DNA of 64,000 bases from Streptomyces calvus (GCF_006782915.1 NZ_VCNP01000049.1:62001-126000), one strand, 5' to 3'. Numbered from the stretch's first letter, positions 17,394 to 26,345 are shown. Made by a program: numbers and translations. Notes: generated by a model not told the origin, from the sequence alone.

Positions 17394-17786
17394 GTGCTCG
17401 AACTCACCATGGCCGCGGTGTCCGCGGAGGAAGCGGGCGCCACGGCCGGCATGCTCATGGCCGACGCGCCGAGCGAGCCGGGCACCGTGCTGCGGGTGGG
17501 CCGGGACAAGGCGGTGTGCCGCCTGTCCACGCCCGACGACTGGCTGTTCGTCTCGCGCGTCCACCTGGAGTTCCAGTGCGCGGCGGACGGGACGTGGCAG
17601 CTGACCTGGCTGCGCGGCTCCCTGCCCGAGCCGTCCTCCGAGGTCCGGCTGACGGTCGGCGAGCACGCCCACCCGGTCGCCTACGGCGGCACCGTGCCGC
17701 TGCCCCGGGGCGGCAGCGGCGAGGTCGTCATCCACGACCGCACCGCCCCGCGCAGCGTCAACGTGGGCTTCTACCACGAGGTGTGA
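17394..17786 (+). CDS. FHA-domain-like protein
   Basis: The GTG at 17394 follows AAGGAG at a 5-nt gap, giving 130 residues. The FHA pattern is clear: VLRVGRDKAVCRL supplies the GR of strand 3-4, SRVHLEF is the SxxH segment that binds phosphothreonine, and the later VRLTVGEHAHPVAYGGTVPL fits strands 7-10. It is a stand-alone FHA protein and so probably docks on a protein phosphorylated by a Ser/Thr kinase. No kinase is encoded nearby. Confidence 0.85.
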   Translation: MLELTMAAVSAEEAGATAGMLMADAPSEPGTVLRVGRDKAVCRLSTPDDWLFVSRVHLEFQCAADGTWQLTWLRGSLPEPSSEVRLTVGEHAHPVAYGGTVPLPRGGSGEVVIHDRTAPRSVNVGFYHEV

Positions 17787-17802
17787 GGCGTCCCGGGTCC
17801 GT

Positions 17803-18483
17803 TCACGCCACCACGCGGGCCAGCGCGAAACCGTCGTAGTTCTTGGCGCCGACGGTCTGCACGGCCGTACCGCTCAGCCGCGGATGGCGGCCGATCATGT
17901 CGAGGGCGGCGCGGGTGCCCACCACGTCCGGGTCGGTGTTGTCCGGGTCGGCCACCCGGCCGCCCCGGACCACGTTGTCGAGGACGATCAGGCTGCCCGT
18001 GCTGGTCAGCCGGAGCGCCCACTCCATGTAGTGCGGGTTGTTCACCTTGTCGGCGTCGATGAAGACCAGGTCGAACGGCGGCGGGTTCTCGTCGGCCAGC
18101 CGGGGCAGCGAGTCCAGCGCCGCGCCCACCCGCACCTCGACCTGCTTGTCCAGTCCCGCCCGGGCGATGTTGCGGACGGCGACCTCGGCGTGCTCGGGCT
18201 TGTACTCCAGGGAGATCAGCCGTCCGTCGGCCGGCAGGGCACGGCCCAGCCAGATGGTGCTGTAGCCGCCGAGGGTGCCGATCTCCAGGATGTGCCGGGC
18301 GCCCTGCACCTGCGCGAGCAGCTGGAGCAGCTTGCCCTGCAGGGGTGAGACGGCGATCGCCGGCAGGCCGGCCGCGTCGCTGTCGCGCAGGGCGGCCGCC
18401 AGGGCGTCGTCGTCGGGGGCGTCCGGCATGAGGCGGGCGGTGAAGTAGTCGTCCACCTCGTGCCAGAGCTGCGGCTCGCTCAT
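17803..18483 (-). CDS. SAM-dependent O-methyltransferase (CCoAOMT-like)
   Basis: The 226-residue class I enzyme has motif I ILEIGTLGGYSTIWLGRAL, motif II around LISLEYKPEHAEVA, the metal-binding DLVFIDADKVNNPHYMEWA (Asp and Asn ligands of the cation-dependent catechol type) and LDNVVRGGRV. This is the Methyltransf_3 family, which methylates catechol-like hydroxyls using Mg2+. A palindrome covering its upstream region suggests a dedicated repressor. Confidence 0.9.
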   Translation of the reverse strand: MSEPQLWHEVDDYFTARLMPDAPDDDALAAALRDSDAAGLPAIAVSPLQGKLLQLLAQVQGARHILEIGTLGGYSTIWLGRALPADGRLISLEYKPEHAEVAVRNIARAGLDKQVEVRVGAALDSLPRLADENPPPFDLVFIDADKVNNPHYMEWALRLTSTGSLIVLDNVVRGGRVADPDNTDPDVVGTRAALDMIGRHPRLSGTAVQTVGAKNYDGFALARVVA

Positions 18484-18507
18484 GCACCTGTACCTTCCGT
18501 ACGGCTG

Positions 18508-18522
18508 GTTAGTCTGTCTAAC
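18508..18522. promoter_or_regulatory. Palindrome upstream of the O-methyltransferase
   Basis: GTTAG-TCTGT-CTAAC is a 15-bp interrupted palindrome 25 nt upstream of the start codon. It lies where a TetR or MarR dimer would block transcription. The regulator is unknown. Confidence 0.5.
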
Positions 18523-18561
18523 TACTGCCGTGGACGAAGATACGCCGTGCTCCGCGCCGCG

Positions 18562-19977
18562 TCAGACGTTTGCCGGGTGTGTCCCGGGCTCCAGCGACGG
18601 CGCCGAACCGGGCAGCGGCCGTCCCGCCGACTCGGCCATGCGCCACACCGCGAACCCGCCGATCACGGCGGCCGCCATCATGTAGTAGGCGGGCATCATC
18701 ATGTCGCCGGTCGCGCCGATCAGGGCCGTGACGACGAGCGGGGTCGTGCCGCCGAACAGGGACACCGAGACGTTGAAGCCGATCGACAGCGAGCCGTAGC
18801 GCACCCGGGTCGGGAACAGCGCCGGGAGCGCCGACGGCATGGCGGCGGTGAAGCACACCAGCAGCAGCCCGAGCGCGCCCATGCCGGTGGCGACCGCGAG
18901 CAGACCGCCGTCGCGGATCAGCAGCAGCGCCGGCACGGACAGCAGCAGGAACCCGGCGCAGCCGGCCGCGATGACCGGACGGCGGCCGACCCGGTCGGTC
19001 AGCGCTCCGGCGAACGGCTGGACGATCATCATCAGCACCATCACGCCGAGCACGACGACCAGGCCGTGCGTGGCGTCGTAGCCCAGCTCGCTGGTGAGGT
19101 AGCTCGGCATGTACGACAGCAGCATGTAGTCGGTGACGTTGAAGACCAGGACCAGCGCCACGCACAGCAGCAGCGCCCGCCACTGGCCGGTGACCATCTC
19201 GCGCAGCGGCACCTTCGGGCGCTCGCTCTCCGCCTTCTCGACCTCGGCGGCGAACGCCGGCGTCTCCTCCAGACGCATCCGCAGGTAGAGGCCGATGATG
19301 CCCATCGGGCCGGCGATCAGGAACGGGATGCGCCAGCCCCAGGAGAGCAGGTCGTCCGAGGAGAGCAGCGCCGTCATCAGGGTGACCAGGCCCGCACCGC
19401 CGATGTACCCGGCGAGCGTGCCGAACTCCAGCCAGCTGCCGAGGAAGCCGCGCCGCCGGTCGGGTGCGTACTCGGCGATGAAGGTGGACGCTCCGGCGTA
19501 CTCGCCGCCGGTGGAGAAGCCCTGCACCAGGCGGGCCGCCAGCAGCAGGATCGGGGCGCCGACGCCGATCGTGGCGTAGGAGGGGATCAGGCCGATGGCG
19601 AAGGTGCCCGCCGCCATCATGATCATCGTGAGGGCGAGGACCTTCTGCCGGCCCACCCGGTCGCCGAGCGGCCCGAAGACCATGCCGCCGAGCGGACGGA
19701 CCAGGAAGGCCGCGGCGAACGCGCCGAACGTGGACAGCAACTGGGCGGTGGCGTTCCCCGACGGGAAGAACACCTTGCCGAGCGTGACCGCGATGTAGCT
19801 GTAGACACCGAAGTCGAACCACTCCATCGCGTTGCCCAGCGCGGCCGCCTTCACGGCACGCCGGACCAGCGCGGGATCGGTGACGGTGGGGGCGGGCGCC
19901 TGCGCGGAGCCGTGCCGCCGGGACGGGGCGGCCGGGTGAGGGGCGACGTGGGCCGGGACGACCGGGGCAGTCGACAA
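18562..19977 (-). CDS. MFS transporter of the metabolite:H+ symporter (ProP-like) group
   Basis: The 471-residue 12-helix protein carries the group signatures: GNAMEWFDFGVYSYIAVTLG in helix 1, VRPLGGMVFGPLGDRVGRQKVL as motif A, RLVQGFSTGGEYAGASTFIAEYAP in helix 5, and GWRIPFLIAGPMGIIGLYLR. Relatives take up proline, betaine, ectoine or organic acids such as citrate and alpha-ketoglutarate. The substrate here cannot be read from sequence. A palindrome lies upstream at 20086. Confidence 0.9.
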   Translation of the reverse strand: MSTAPVVPAHVAPHPAAPSRRHGSAQAPAPTVTDPALVRRAVKAAALGNAMEWFDFGVYSYIAVTLGKVFFPSGNATAQLLSTFGAFAAAFLVRPLGGMVFGPLGDRVGRQKVLALTMIMMAAGTFAIGLIPSYATIGVGAPILLLAARLVQGFSTGGEYAGASTFIAEYAPDRRRGFLGSWLEFGTLAGYIGGAGLVTLMTALLSSDDLLSWGWRIPFLIAGPMGIIGLYLRMRLEETPAFAAEVEKAESERPKVPLREMVTGQWRALLLCVALVLVFNVTDYMLLSYMPSYLTSELGYDATHGLVVVLGVMVLMMIVQPFAGALTDRVGRRPVIAAGCAGFLLLSVPALLLIRDGGLLAVATGMGALGLLLVCFTAAMPSALPALFPTRVRYGSLSIGFNVSVSLFGGTTPLVVTALIGATGDMMMPAYYMMAAAVIGGFAVWRMAESAGRPLPGSAPSLEPGTHPANV

Positions 19978-20085
19978 GACTTCGCTCGCCTACCTTTCGA
20001 CGGGGACAGGGACACGGGACCGCGCGGCGGCGCTGTCGGCGGGCCGAAAGAGCGACGATAGGCGGACTTGGCCCCTCTACGGGCG

Positions 20086-20105
20086 GTATGCGTTTCGCTG
20101 CATAC
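20086..20105. promoter_or_regulatory. Interrupted palindrome upstream of the MFS gene
   Basis: GTATGC and GCATAC are separated by 8 nt, about 110 nt upstream of the ProP-like start. The nearby sequence (20109-20126) is AT-richer than the surroundings, so a promoter with an operator is likely. Confidence 0.4.
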
Positions 20106-20369
20106 TGCACATAAATGCGCTGTGCGCAGGGCCGCAGCCCCGCCCCGACGCCGTCCCTCCCGCCGTCCACTGTGATCCTTCTCGCGTCCCTCGCGGGCAA
20201 CCCCGGCCCCGTCGGACTATCGTCATCCGGACAAAAGTGAGAGGGCCGTCAGGTGAAGCCGGGGTTGCCTGCGTCCCTGTCAGGGGCGACGCGAGCCTCA
20301 TAGGGTTCGCGGAGTGAGATCCCGCGCACGGGACACGCGGGACACAACGGGGCGGGAGGCCGACGGGGC

Positions 20370-22421
20370 GTGGCGAACGCGGAGCACAGTGGGCGACCGG
20401 CGGAGGCATTCGGGGCGACGGCCGTCGGCGGCACCCGGGCACGGCTGCGCCTGGCGCGCCTCGGACTGTGGCTGCTCGCCGCGGTCCTCGCCGTACGGCA
20501 GATCGCCGTGGTCCTCACCACTCCGCGCGGTGAGCGGCTCACCGACCTGGAGACCTGGGTCGGTCCGGAGGGTGTGCTGCACGTCAGCGGCTCCCTCTAC
20601 GACTCCACCCGCTTCACCGGCACTCCTTTCGGCGGCCTCGTCCTCAAACCTCTCACCCGCGCGGCCGAACAGGCCCTCGGCTGGGGCTGGACCTTCGGCA
20701 CCCTGCTGCTGGTCGCCGCGCTCGGTGTGGTCGCCGCGCGTGCGCTGCCGCAGCCGGTCGGCCGGCGCACCGCGCTGCTCGCGGCCCCGGTCGCCATCAG
20801 CCTGCTCATGCTGTCGCTGCCGGTGCGCAACACCCTCTGGCTCGGCCAGACCAGCATCGTCCCGGTCCTGCTGGTCCTGCTGGGCTGCTTCGTGGTCCGC
20901 GGCCGCCGGGTCAGCGGCGTCCTGATCGGTGTCGCGGCCGCGCTCCAGCCGACGCTGCTGCTCTTCGCTCCGCTGCTGTGGCTCACGGGCCGCCGCCGGC
21001 CGGCCGCCGCCACCGGCGTCACGTTCGCCGCGGCGACCGTCCTCGCCTGGGCGGCGATGCCGCAGGACTCGCACACCTACTGGGTGCACCACATGGCGGG
21101 CGTCGGCCTCGGCGGCCCCGCCGACGACCTCGCCAACCAGTCCCTGCACGGCGCGCTGCTCCGCCTCGGCCTCGAAGGCCCGCTGGAGATCGGCCTCTTC
21201 CTCCTGCTCGGGACCGCGGTCGCCGTCCTGGGTCTCAGACGCGCCGTCCACTACGCCCGTGACGGTCAGCTGCTGCTCGCGGTCGCGGTCACCGGCTGCA
21301 CCGCCGTCGTCGTCGCCCCGACCGCCTGGCAGCACCAGCTGCTGTGGGTGCTGCTCGCCGCCGTGGGCCGGGTCGGCAACCGCGCCTCGGACCGGCTGGT
21401 GTGGCCGGTCGCCGTCGTCCTGGTGATCACGCTGCCCGCGAAGATGATGCTGCCGAACATGGCGGCCCTGCACCCGCTGCGTGACAACGTCGTCCTCCTC
21501 GCCGCTCTCGCCGCCGCCGTCGCGGTCCCGTTCCTGTCCCGCACCTCGCCGTACTTCGACGCGCCGATCCCGACCCGGTACGCCCCGCCGGTCCCCGGCC
21601 GTTTCGCGTTCGTCCCGCTGCTGCCGTTCCTGCGCCGCGTGCTCACCCGGCCGAACCTGCTGCTCGAACTGCTGCTGATCCGCGTCACCTACGCCGCCTA
21701 CGCCAAGGTCCGCCTCGCCGCGACCGGCGACAACGCCGCGGCGGGCCGCGCCCGCGCCGAGGAGCACGGCCAGCAGATCCTCGACTTCGAACGCGTGCTC
21801 CACCTGGACATCGAGCACGCCGTCAACCACGCCGTGGTGAAGATCGACTGGCTGCGGCACTTCTTCGACTTCTACTACACGTCGTTCCACTTCATCGTCC
21901 CGCTGACCGTCCTCGGCCTGCTGTACTGGCGGCGGCCCGTCGACTACCGCTGGGCGCGCTCCAGCCTCGGCTTCGCCACCCTTCTCGCCCTGATCGGCTT
22001 CTGGCTCTACCCGCTCGCCCCGCCGCGCCTGATGCCGGACCTGGGCATCATCGACACGGTGCACGGAGTGCAGGACTTCTCCAAGCCGGACTACGGCACG
22101 CTGACCGCGCTCACCAACCAGTACGCGGCGATGCCGTCGCTGCACTTCGGCTGGTCCCTGTGGTGCGGCCTGGTCATCGCGATCATCGCGCCGAAGGCGT
22201 GGATGAAGGCCCTGGGCCTTCTCCATCCCCTGTTCACCGCCTCCGCGATCGTGGCCACCGGCAACCACTGGGTGCTGGACGCGGCCGGCGGCGCGGTGGT
22301 CGTCGGCGCCGGCTTCGGCCTGACGTACCTGCTGCAGGGGCCGCGCGCCCGTACGGCCGTGGCTGCCACGGAGTTCACCAGGGAGCCGGCCGTGCGGGAG
22401 AAGGACCGCTCGCTCAGCTGA
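20370..22421 (+). CDS. GT87-like glycosyltransferase fused to a PAP2-type phosphatase
   Basis: The 683-residue protein starts at GTG 20370. The N-terminal 390 residues are a multi-pass GT87-type polyprenol-sugar-dependent mannosyltransferase, with the acidic loop DLETWVGPEGVLHVSGSLYD after helix 1 and several long helices. The C-terminal part (about residues 430-660) is a PAP2/inositol-phosphorylceramide-synthase-like domain with YPLAPPRLMPD, AAMPSLHFGWSLWCG (the PSxH acid base) and ATGNHWVLDAAGG (the HxxxD motif). Such fusions are known in actinobacteria; a role in cell-envelope glycolipid assembly is inferred. Confidence 0.88.
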   Translation: MANAEHSGRPAEAFGATAVGGTRARLRLARLGLWLLAAVLAVRQIAVVLTTPRGERLTDLETWVGPEGVLHVSGSLYDSTRFTGTPFGGLVLKPLTRAAEQALGWGWTFGTLLLVAALGVVAARALPQPVGRRTALLAAPVAISLLMLSLPVRNTLWLGQTSIVPVLLVLLGCFVVRGRRVSGVLIGVAAALQPTLLLFAPLLWLTGRRRPAAATGVTFAAATVLAWAAMPQDSHTYWVHHMAGVGLGGPADDLANQSLHGALLRLGLEGPLEIGLFLLLGTAVAVLGLRRAVHYARDGQLLLAVAVTGCTAVVVAPTAWQHQLLWVLLAAVGRVGNRASDRLVWPVAVVLVITLPAKMMLPNMAALHPLRDNVVLLAALAAAVAVPFLSRTSPYFDAPIPTRYAPPVPGRFAFVPLLPFLRRVLTRPNLLLELLLIRVTYAAYAKVRLAATGDNAAAGRARAEEHGQQILDFERVLHLDIEHAVNHAVVKIDWLRHFFDFYYTSFHFIVPLTVLGLLYWRRPVDYRWARSSLGFATLLALIGFWLYPLAPPRLMPDLGIIDTVHGVQDFSKPDYGTLTALTNQYAAMPSLHFGWSLWCGLVIAIIAPKAWMKALGLLHPLFTASAIVATGNHWVLDAAGGAVVVGAGFGLTYLLQGPRARTAVAATEFTREPAVREKDRSLS

Positions 22422-22459
22422 CGCACGTCGGTGAGCGAGCGGCCCGACGGCCACATCCC

Positions 22460-22885
22460 TCACACGCGTTCACTGCAGCACTCGAACCACACGGTCTTCC
22501 CGCCACGCGGCTCGGGATCGACACCCCAGGCGTCGGTCACCGCAGCGAGGAGCGCGAGTCCTCGCCCGTTCTCGGCATCGGGCGCCAACCCGACCGGCAC
22601 GGACGGCAGTGCGTCGAAACCGTCGGTCACCTCGACCCGGACGCCACCGGGCAGCCGCAGCAACAGCAGCGTGCAGCGCCGGTCCGGGACGTGTCGTACG
22701 ACGTTGGCGAGCAGCTCGGTCACGCCCAGTTCCGCAGCGTCGGACAGCCCGGCCATCTCCCACTCGCGCAGGAACGACCGCACGATGCGCCGGACGTGCC
22801 GTGCCGCGTGCTCACCGACGGTCAGACGCATCGTGTACTGGGCGCCGCGCGCGGCGAGGAGGACCGGAGGAATGTGTTCGTTCAC
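22460..22885 (-). CDS. RsbW-like ATP-binding regulatory protein (HATPase_c)
   Basis: The GTG at 22885 gives 141 residues. It is a single histidine-kinase-type ATPase domain with the N box ELGVTELLANVVRHV, the G1 box VEVTDGFDALP and the G2 box NGRGLALLAAVTDAWG. It is the family of anti-sigma-factor kinases and ATP-binding partners that Streptomyces place beside XRE-DUF5753 and DUF397 genes. It is divergent from that pair here, with 91 bp between the starts. Confidence 0.9.
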   Translation of the reverse strand: MNEHIPPVLLAARGAQYTMRLTVGEHAARHVRRIVRSFLREWEMAGLSDAAELGVTELLANVVRHVPDRRCTLLLLRLPGGVRVEVTDGFDALPSVPVGLAPDAENGRGLALLAAVTDAWGVDPEPRGGKTVWFECCSERV

Positions 22886-22976
22886 GCCACAAGGCTGACC
22901 TGCCCTCACTACGCTCGGCTACAGCACGAATACAACCGGTTCCGCTGTGGACCGAGTTGCGCGAAAGGGGCTCCGC

Positions 22977-23825
22977 GTGACCCACATCAACGTCCTCGAC
23001 CCGGGCGCGTCTCCGCTGGACTACTACGGCTTCGAACTGCGCCGCCACCGCGAGGCCGCCGGCCTGACCCAGCGGCAGCTCGGGGACATCGTCAACTACA
23101 CGGGCTCACTGGTCGGTCAGATCGAGACGGCCCGGAAACTGCCGACGCAGGAGTTCAGCGAGCGGGTGGACGCGGCGCTGGGAACCGGCGGACTGCTGTC
23201 CCGCCTCGTGGGCCTGGTGATGCGCAGTCAACTTCCGGCCTGGTTCCAGCAGGTGGCCGAGCTGGAGTCACGGGCGATCGAGATCTGCACCTTCCAGACG
23301 CACATGGTCCACGGTCTCCTCCAGACCCAGGCCTACGCGCGTGCGGTGCTCGGTGCCCTGGACGACACCGACCTCGACGACAGGACCGCCGTCCGACTGG
23401 CTCGACAGCGGATCTTCGACAAGGGACAGCCACCGGTCCTGTGGATGGTCGTCAGTGAGGCCGCGCTGCGTCAGGAGGTCGGCGGCGCCGAGACCATGCG
23501 GGAGCAACTGGTACGGCTGTTGTCCTTCGAGGGCAATCGCTGGATCAACGTTCAGGTGCTGCCGTTCTCGGTCGGAGTGCACGCGGGCCTGCAAGGCTCA
23601 TTCAACCTCTACCGCTTCGACCGGGACCCGTCCATCGTCTACACGGAGGGGTACGGCAGCGGGCATCCGACCGCCAACCCGGACACGGTCAAGGACTGTT
23701 CGCTCCGTTACGATCACCTCCAGGCCGCCGCGCTCTCCCTCAGGGAGTCGGCCGGACTGATCCGACGGGTGATGGAGGAGCGCTATGGACAGCAACCTGA
23801 TTCCGGCGGGGATCCTGTGGCGTAA
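22977..23825 (+). CDS. XRE-family regulator with DUF5753 domain (WhiJ-like)
   Basis: I start at the GTG at 22977 after AAAGGGG, giving 282 residues. Residues 15-70 form the helix-turn-helix (LRRHREAAGLTQRQLGDIVNYTGSLVGQIET). The remainder is DUF5753, with WFQQVAELESRAIEICTFQ, HGLLQTQAYARAVL and the C-terminal AALSLRESAGLIRRVMEE. This family includes WhiJ, which affects sporulation and antibiotic production in S. coelicolor. It overlaps the DUF397 gene by 41 nt, so the two are cotranslated. Confidence 0.92.
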   Translation: MTHINVLDPGASPLDYYGFELRRHREAAGLTQRQLGDIVNYTGSLVGQIETARKLPTQEFSERVDAALGTGGLLSRLVGLVMRSQLPAWFQQVAELESRAIEICTFQTHMVHGLLQTQAYARAVLGALDDTDLDDRTAVRLARQRIFDKGQPPVLWMVVSEAALRQEVGGAETMREQLVRLLSFEGNRWINVQVLPFSVGVHAGLQGSFNLYRFDRDPSIVYTEGYGSGHPTANPDTVKDCSLRYDHLQAAALSLRESAGLIRRVMEERYGQQPDSGGDPVA

Positions 23826-23994
23826 GTCGAGCTACAGCGGTGACCAGGGCGGCGACTGCGTAGAGGTGGCAATGACCGCCCTCTGTATAGCTGTTCGCGA
23901 TTCCAAGACCCCGGCCGAGTCGATCATCACGGCCGGCCCCGCCGCCTTCACCCACTTCCTCGACTGGGCCGCCGCCACCCCACTGCCACGATGA
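23785..23994 (+). CDS. DUF397 small protein
   Basis: The 69-residue protein has the DUF397 pattern WRKSSYSGDQGGDCVEVA, then VAVRDSK-type IAVRDSKTP and a final FTHFLDWA. These proteins are partners of WhiJ-type regulators; some act as small antagonists of the cognate DNA-binding protein. The start lies within the upstream regulator gene. Confidence 0.93.
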   Translation: MDSNLIPAGILWRKSSYSGDQGGDCVEVAMTALCIAVRDSKTPAESIITAGPAAFTHFLDWAAATPLPR

Positions 23995-24644
23995 CTCACT
24001 TCTCGCGCTCCTGGACCGCACTGCTCGCCGCCGTCGCCGACGTCCCGGACGACGACTTCGCCCGGCCGTCCGGCTGCACGGGCTGGCTCGTGCGGGACCT
24101 GGTGTGCCACCTGGTCATCGACGCGCAGGACGTCCTGATCACGCTGGTCACGCCCGCCGACACGGAGCCGACGGCGGACGCCGTCACCTACTGGAACCTG
24201 GTGGAACCACCGACCGGTGACGACCCGCTGGACGCGCTGATTCCGCGACTGGCGGCGGCGTACGGCGATCCGGGCCTGCTCAAGTTCCACCTGGACGACG
24301 TCGGTTCCGCCGCCGGCCGAGCCGCGGAACTCGCCGACCCCGCCGCCCGGGTCAGTACGCAGGGCAAGGTCCTGACCGTGGCGGACTACCTGTCCGCGTA
24401 CGTCCTCGAATGGACCCTGCACCACCTCGACCTGATCGCCCACCTGCCCTCCGCGGCCGGGCCGCCCGCCGACACCCTCGCGGCGGCCCGCGCGGCGCTG
24501 GAGAGGATCGCCGGAGCGCCGTTCCCCGCCGAACTCTCCGACGCGGACGCCCTGCTGGTCGGCACGGGGCGTCGTGCGCCGACCGCCGGGGAACGGGCCG
24601 TGCTGGGCGGGCTCGCCGCGAGGATGCCGTTCGTCCTCGGCTGA
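23991..24644 (+). CDS. DinB/maleylpyruvate-isomerase N-terminal family protein
   Basis: The start overlaps the DUF397 stop as ATGA, so it is in the same transcript. The 217-residue protein fits the mycothiol-dependent metal-binding DinB superfamily: FSRSWTALLAAVADVPDDDFARPSGCTGWLVRDLVCHL supplies the first metal-His segment and YVLEWTLHHLDL the second His pair. Members catalyse thiol-dependent isomerisation or transfer, but most are uncharacterised. It has no obvious link to the regulatory genes it follows. Confidence 0.85.
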   Translation: MTHFSRSWTALLAAVADVPDDDFARPSGCTGWLVRDLVCHLVIDAQDVLITLVTPADTEPTADAVTYWNLVEPPTGDDPLDALIPRLAAAYGDPGLLKFHLDDVGSAAGRAAELADPAARVSTQGKVLTVADYLSAYVLEWTLHHLDLIAHLPSAAGPPADTLAAARAALERIAGAPFPAELSDADALLVGTGRRAPTAGERAVLGGLAARMPFVLG

Positions 24645-24714
24645 CCGGCACTCCAGGCAGGCCCCACTCCTGGCCTCACTCCAGCCGGCCCGCTCCAGGC
24701 GGCCGGAGGCAGGC

Positions 24715-24754
24715 GAAGGCGGCGGCCCCGGGGGATCGGAGGGCCACCGCCTTC
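24715..24754 (-). terminator. Terminator-like hairpin after the transglycosylase-like gene
   Basis: GAAGGCGGCGGCCC and GGGCCACCGCCTTC pair over 14 positions with one mismatch around a 12-nt loop. The hairpin begins 16 nt after the stop codon and also faces the convergent DinB-like gene, so it could serve both. Confidence 0.6.
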
Positions 24755-24769
24755 GGTATGTGCGGGCTG

Positions 24770-25186
24770 TCAGTACCAGCCGTTGGACTGCCAGAAGCTC
24801 CAGGCGTCGCAGGCGCTGCCGTAGCGGTCCTTCATGTAGTCCAGGCCCCACTCGATCTGCGTGGCGGGGTTGGTCTTCCAGTCGGAGCCGGCCGAGGCCA
24901 TCTTGGAGGCGGGCAAGGCCTGGACCAGGCCGTAGGCGCCGCTGGAGGAGTTCGTCGCGGTGGGGTTCCAGTTGCTCTCGTGCTGGACGATCTTCGAGAA
25001 GCACTGGTACTCGGCCGAGTTGCCGATCATCTTCTTCGCGGTCGCCTGCGCCGAGGTGGCGCTCGTGGTCGCGGCGTGCGCGGGCGCGGCGGCGATCAGC
25101 GTGCCGCAGGTGGCGGCGGCCAGAGCGGCGCCGGCGAGGGCCTTCTTCGGGGCGGCGACGGTGCGGAGGACGGAAGCGGCGGACAC
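24770..25186 (-). CDS. Secreted transglycosylase-like protein
   Basis: I use the GTG at 25186, preceded by GAAAGG, which gives 138 residues starting with a signal peptide (LAGAALAAATCGTLIAAAPAHA). The mature domain begins ATTSATSAQATAKKMIG and contains QCFSKIVQHESNWNPTATNSSSGAYGLVQALP. There the Glu of HESNW is the catalytic acid of the SLT/lysozyme-like fold and SSGAYGLVQ is the following strand; YMKDRYGSACDAWSFW completes it. It likely cleaves peptidoglycan during growth or spore germination. Confidence 0.88.
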   Translation of the reverse strand: MSAASVLRTVAAPKKALAGAALAAATCGTLIAAAPAHAATTSATSAQATAKKMIGNSAEYQCFSKIVQHESNWNPTATNSSSGAYGLVQALPASKMASAGSDWKTNPATQIEWGLDYMKDRYGSACDAWSFWQSNGWY

Positions 25187-25505
25187 AGGCGGCCTTTCGG
25201 TCGGAAGCAGGAGGGTCGCCGGTATGCGTGCCGCGGTGTGCGGCGGGGACATGCGGCGGCGCCGCGGCCCGGGGCGGGCACGTCGGCGCCTGGCGACCGC
25301 TCCACCGAAACAAATCTCGGGATTGCCCGCAAAGGTCCGATTTACTAAGGCCGGTCGCAGGCGTCGGGCCGTGCACGTGCAGGGAGCGGGGTGGGCGGGG
25401 CGCGGGGTGCGTCCGGTACGGGTGGGGGGCTACGGCCGTCCTTCGTATGTGACGCCGGTCATGTGGGGTGCTTCACCCTCTCGGTCACCCGGCGCGTGCG
25501 GGGCC

Positions 25506-26345
25506 TCACCGAGGGGCGTCGCCGAACGTGACCGGCGCCTCGAAAGCGGCCCTGCGCGTGGCCCGGCGGAGGGCCTTGAGGACCGGGGTGCCGAGGGTGA
25601 GGGTCAGGACGACCGTGACCGCCGCCCGGCCCAGGTCCCAGCCGAGGGACGTGGCCAGGCAGTACGCCAGGAAGCGGGCCAGGTTGGTGGCCAGGGACGC
25701 GTCGGGCGAGAAGGCGATGTTCGAGGCGAGGGCGGACATGAAAGGCCAGCCCGCCATGTTCATCACCGTGCCGTAGGCGAACGCCGCCAGGAATCCGTAC
25801 ACCGCCAGCAGGACGACCTCCGCACGGCCGCGGAGACGGTCGGGGCCCGGCAGCAGTCCCGCGCCCATCGTGAACCAGCCCATCGCCAGCATCTGGAACG
25901 GCAGCCACGGCCCGACACCGCCCGTCAGCAGCGCGGACGCGAACATCGTCACCGAGCCGAGCGTGAAGCCGAAGCCGGGGCCGAGGACCCGGCCGCTGAG
26001 CACCATCAGGAAGAACATGGGTTCCAGACCCGCCGTGCCCGCGCCGAGAGGACGCAGCGCCGCGCCCGTCGCGGCGAGGACGCCGAGCATCGCCACCGCC
26101 TTCGGACCCAGGCCCGACTCCGAGATCGTCGCCGCCACGACCGCGACCAGCAGGACCAGCAGGCCCGCGAAGAGCCACGGCGCGTCCTGGGCGTGCGCGT
26201 TCAGGGCCGACTCGGGCGGGGCGAGGAACGGCCAGCCGAAACCGGCCACGCCGACCGCGCTCACCAGGACCAGGGCCAGCCAGGAGCGAGGGCCGAGGCG
26301 GATGGCCCGGGTACGGCGTTCCGGGGGTGTGGAGGCGGCCGTCAT
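25506..26345 (-). CDS. ECF transporter S component, CbrT-like, probably for cobalamin
   Basis: The last gene of the riboswitch operon has its ATG overlapping the upstream ATPase stop (ATGA). The 279-residue membrane protein has about six to seven helices with the substrate-binding-type loop GLEPMFFLMVLSGRVLGPGFGFTLGSV, a Gly-rich GGVGPWLPFQMLAMGWFTMGAGLLPG segment, and a C-terminal helix pair before a basic tail. These match the CbrT class of S components, for which cobalamin transport was shown in Lactobacillus. The B12 riboswitch upstream supports cobalamin or its precursors as substrate. Confidence 0.8.
   Translation of the reverse strand: MTAASTPPERRTRAIRLGPRSWLALVLVSAVGVAGFGWPFLAPPESALNAHAQDAPWLFAGLLVLLVAVVAATISESGLGPKAVAMLGVLAATGAALRPLGAGTAGLEPMFFLMVLSGRVLGPGFGFTLGSVTMFASALLTGGVGPWLPFQMLAMGWFTMGAGLLPGPDRLRGRAEVVLLAVYGFLAAFAYGTVMNMAGWPFMSALASNIAFSPDASLATNLARFLAYCLATSLGWDLGRAAVTVVLTLTLGTPVLKALRRATRRAAFEAPVTFGDAPR

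Noticed and set aside
25187..25505. Possible c-di-AMP (ydaO-type) riboswitch before the transglycosylase-like gene
   Set aside because: Only a GGTGGAGC-like fragment is present; the other conserved blocks of the class are missing. I see nothing else in this 319-bp interval beyond an AT-richer promoter-like patch near 25310-25350.
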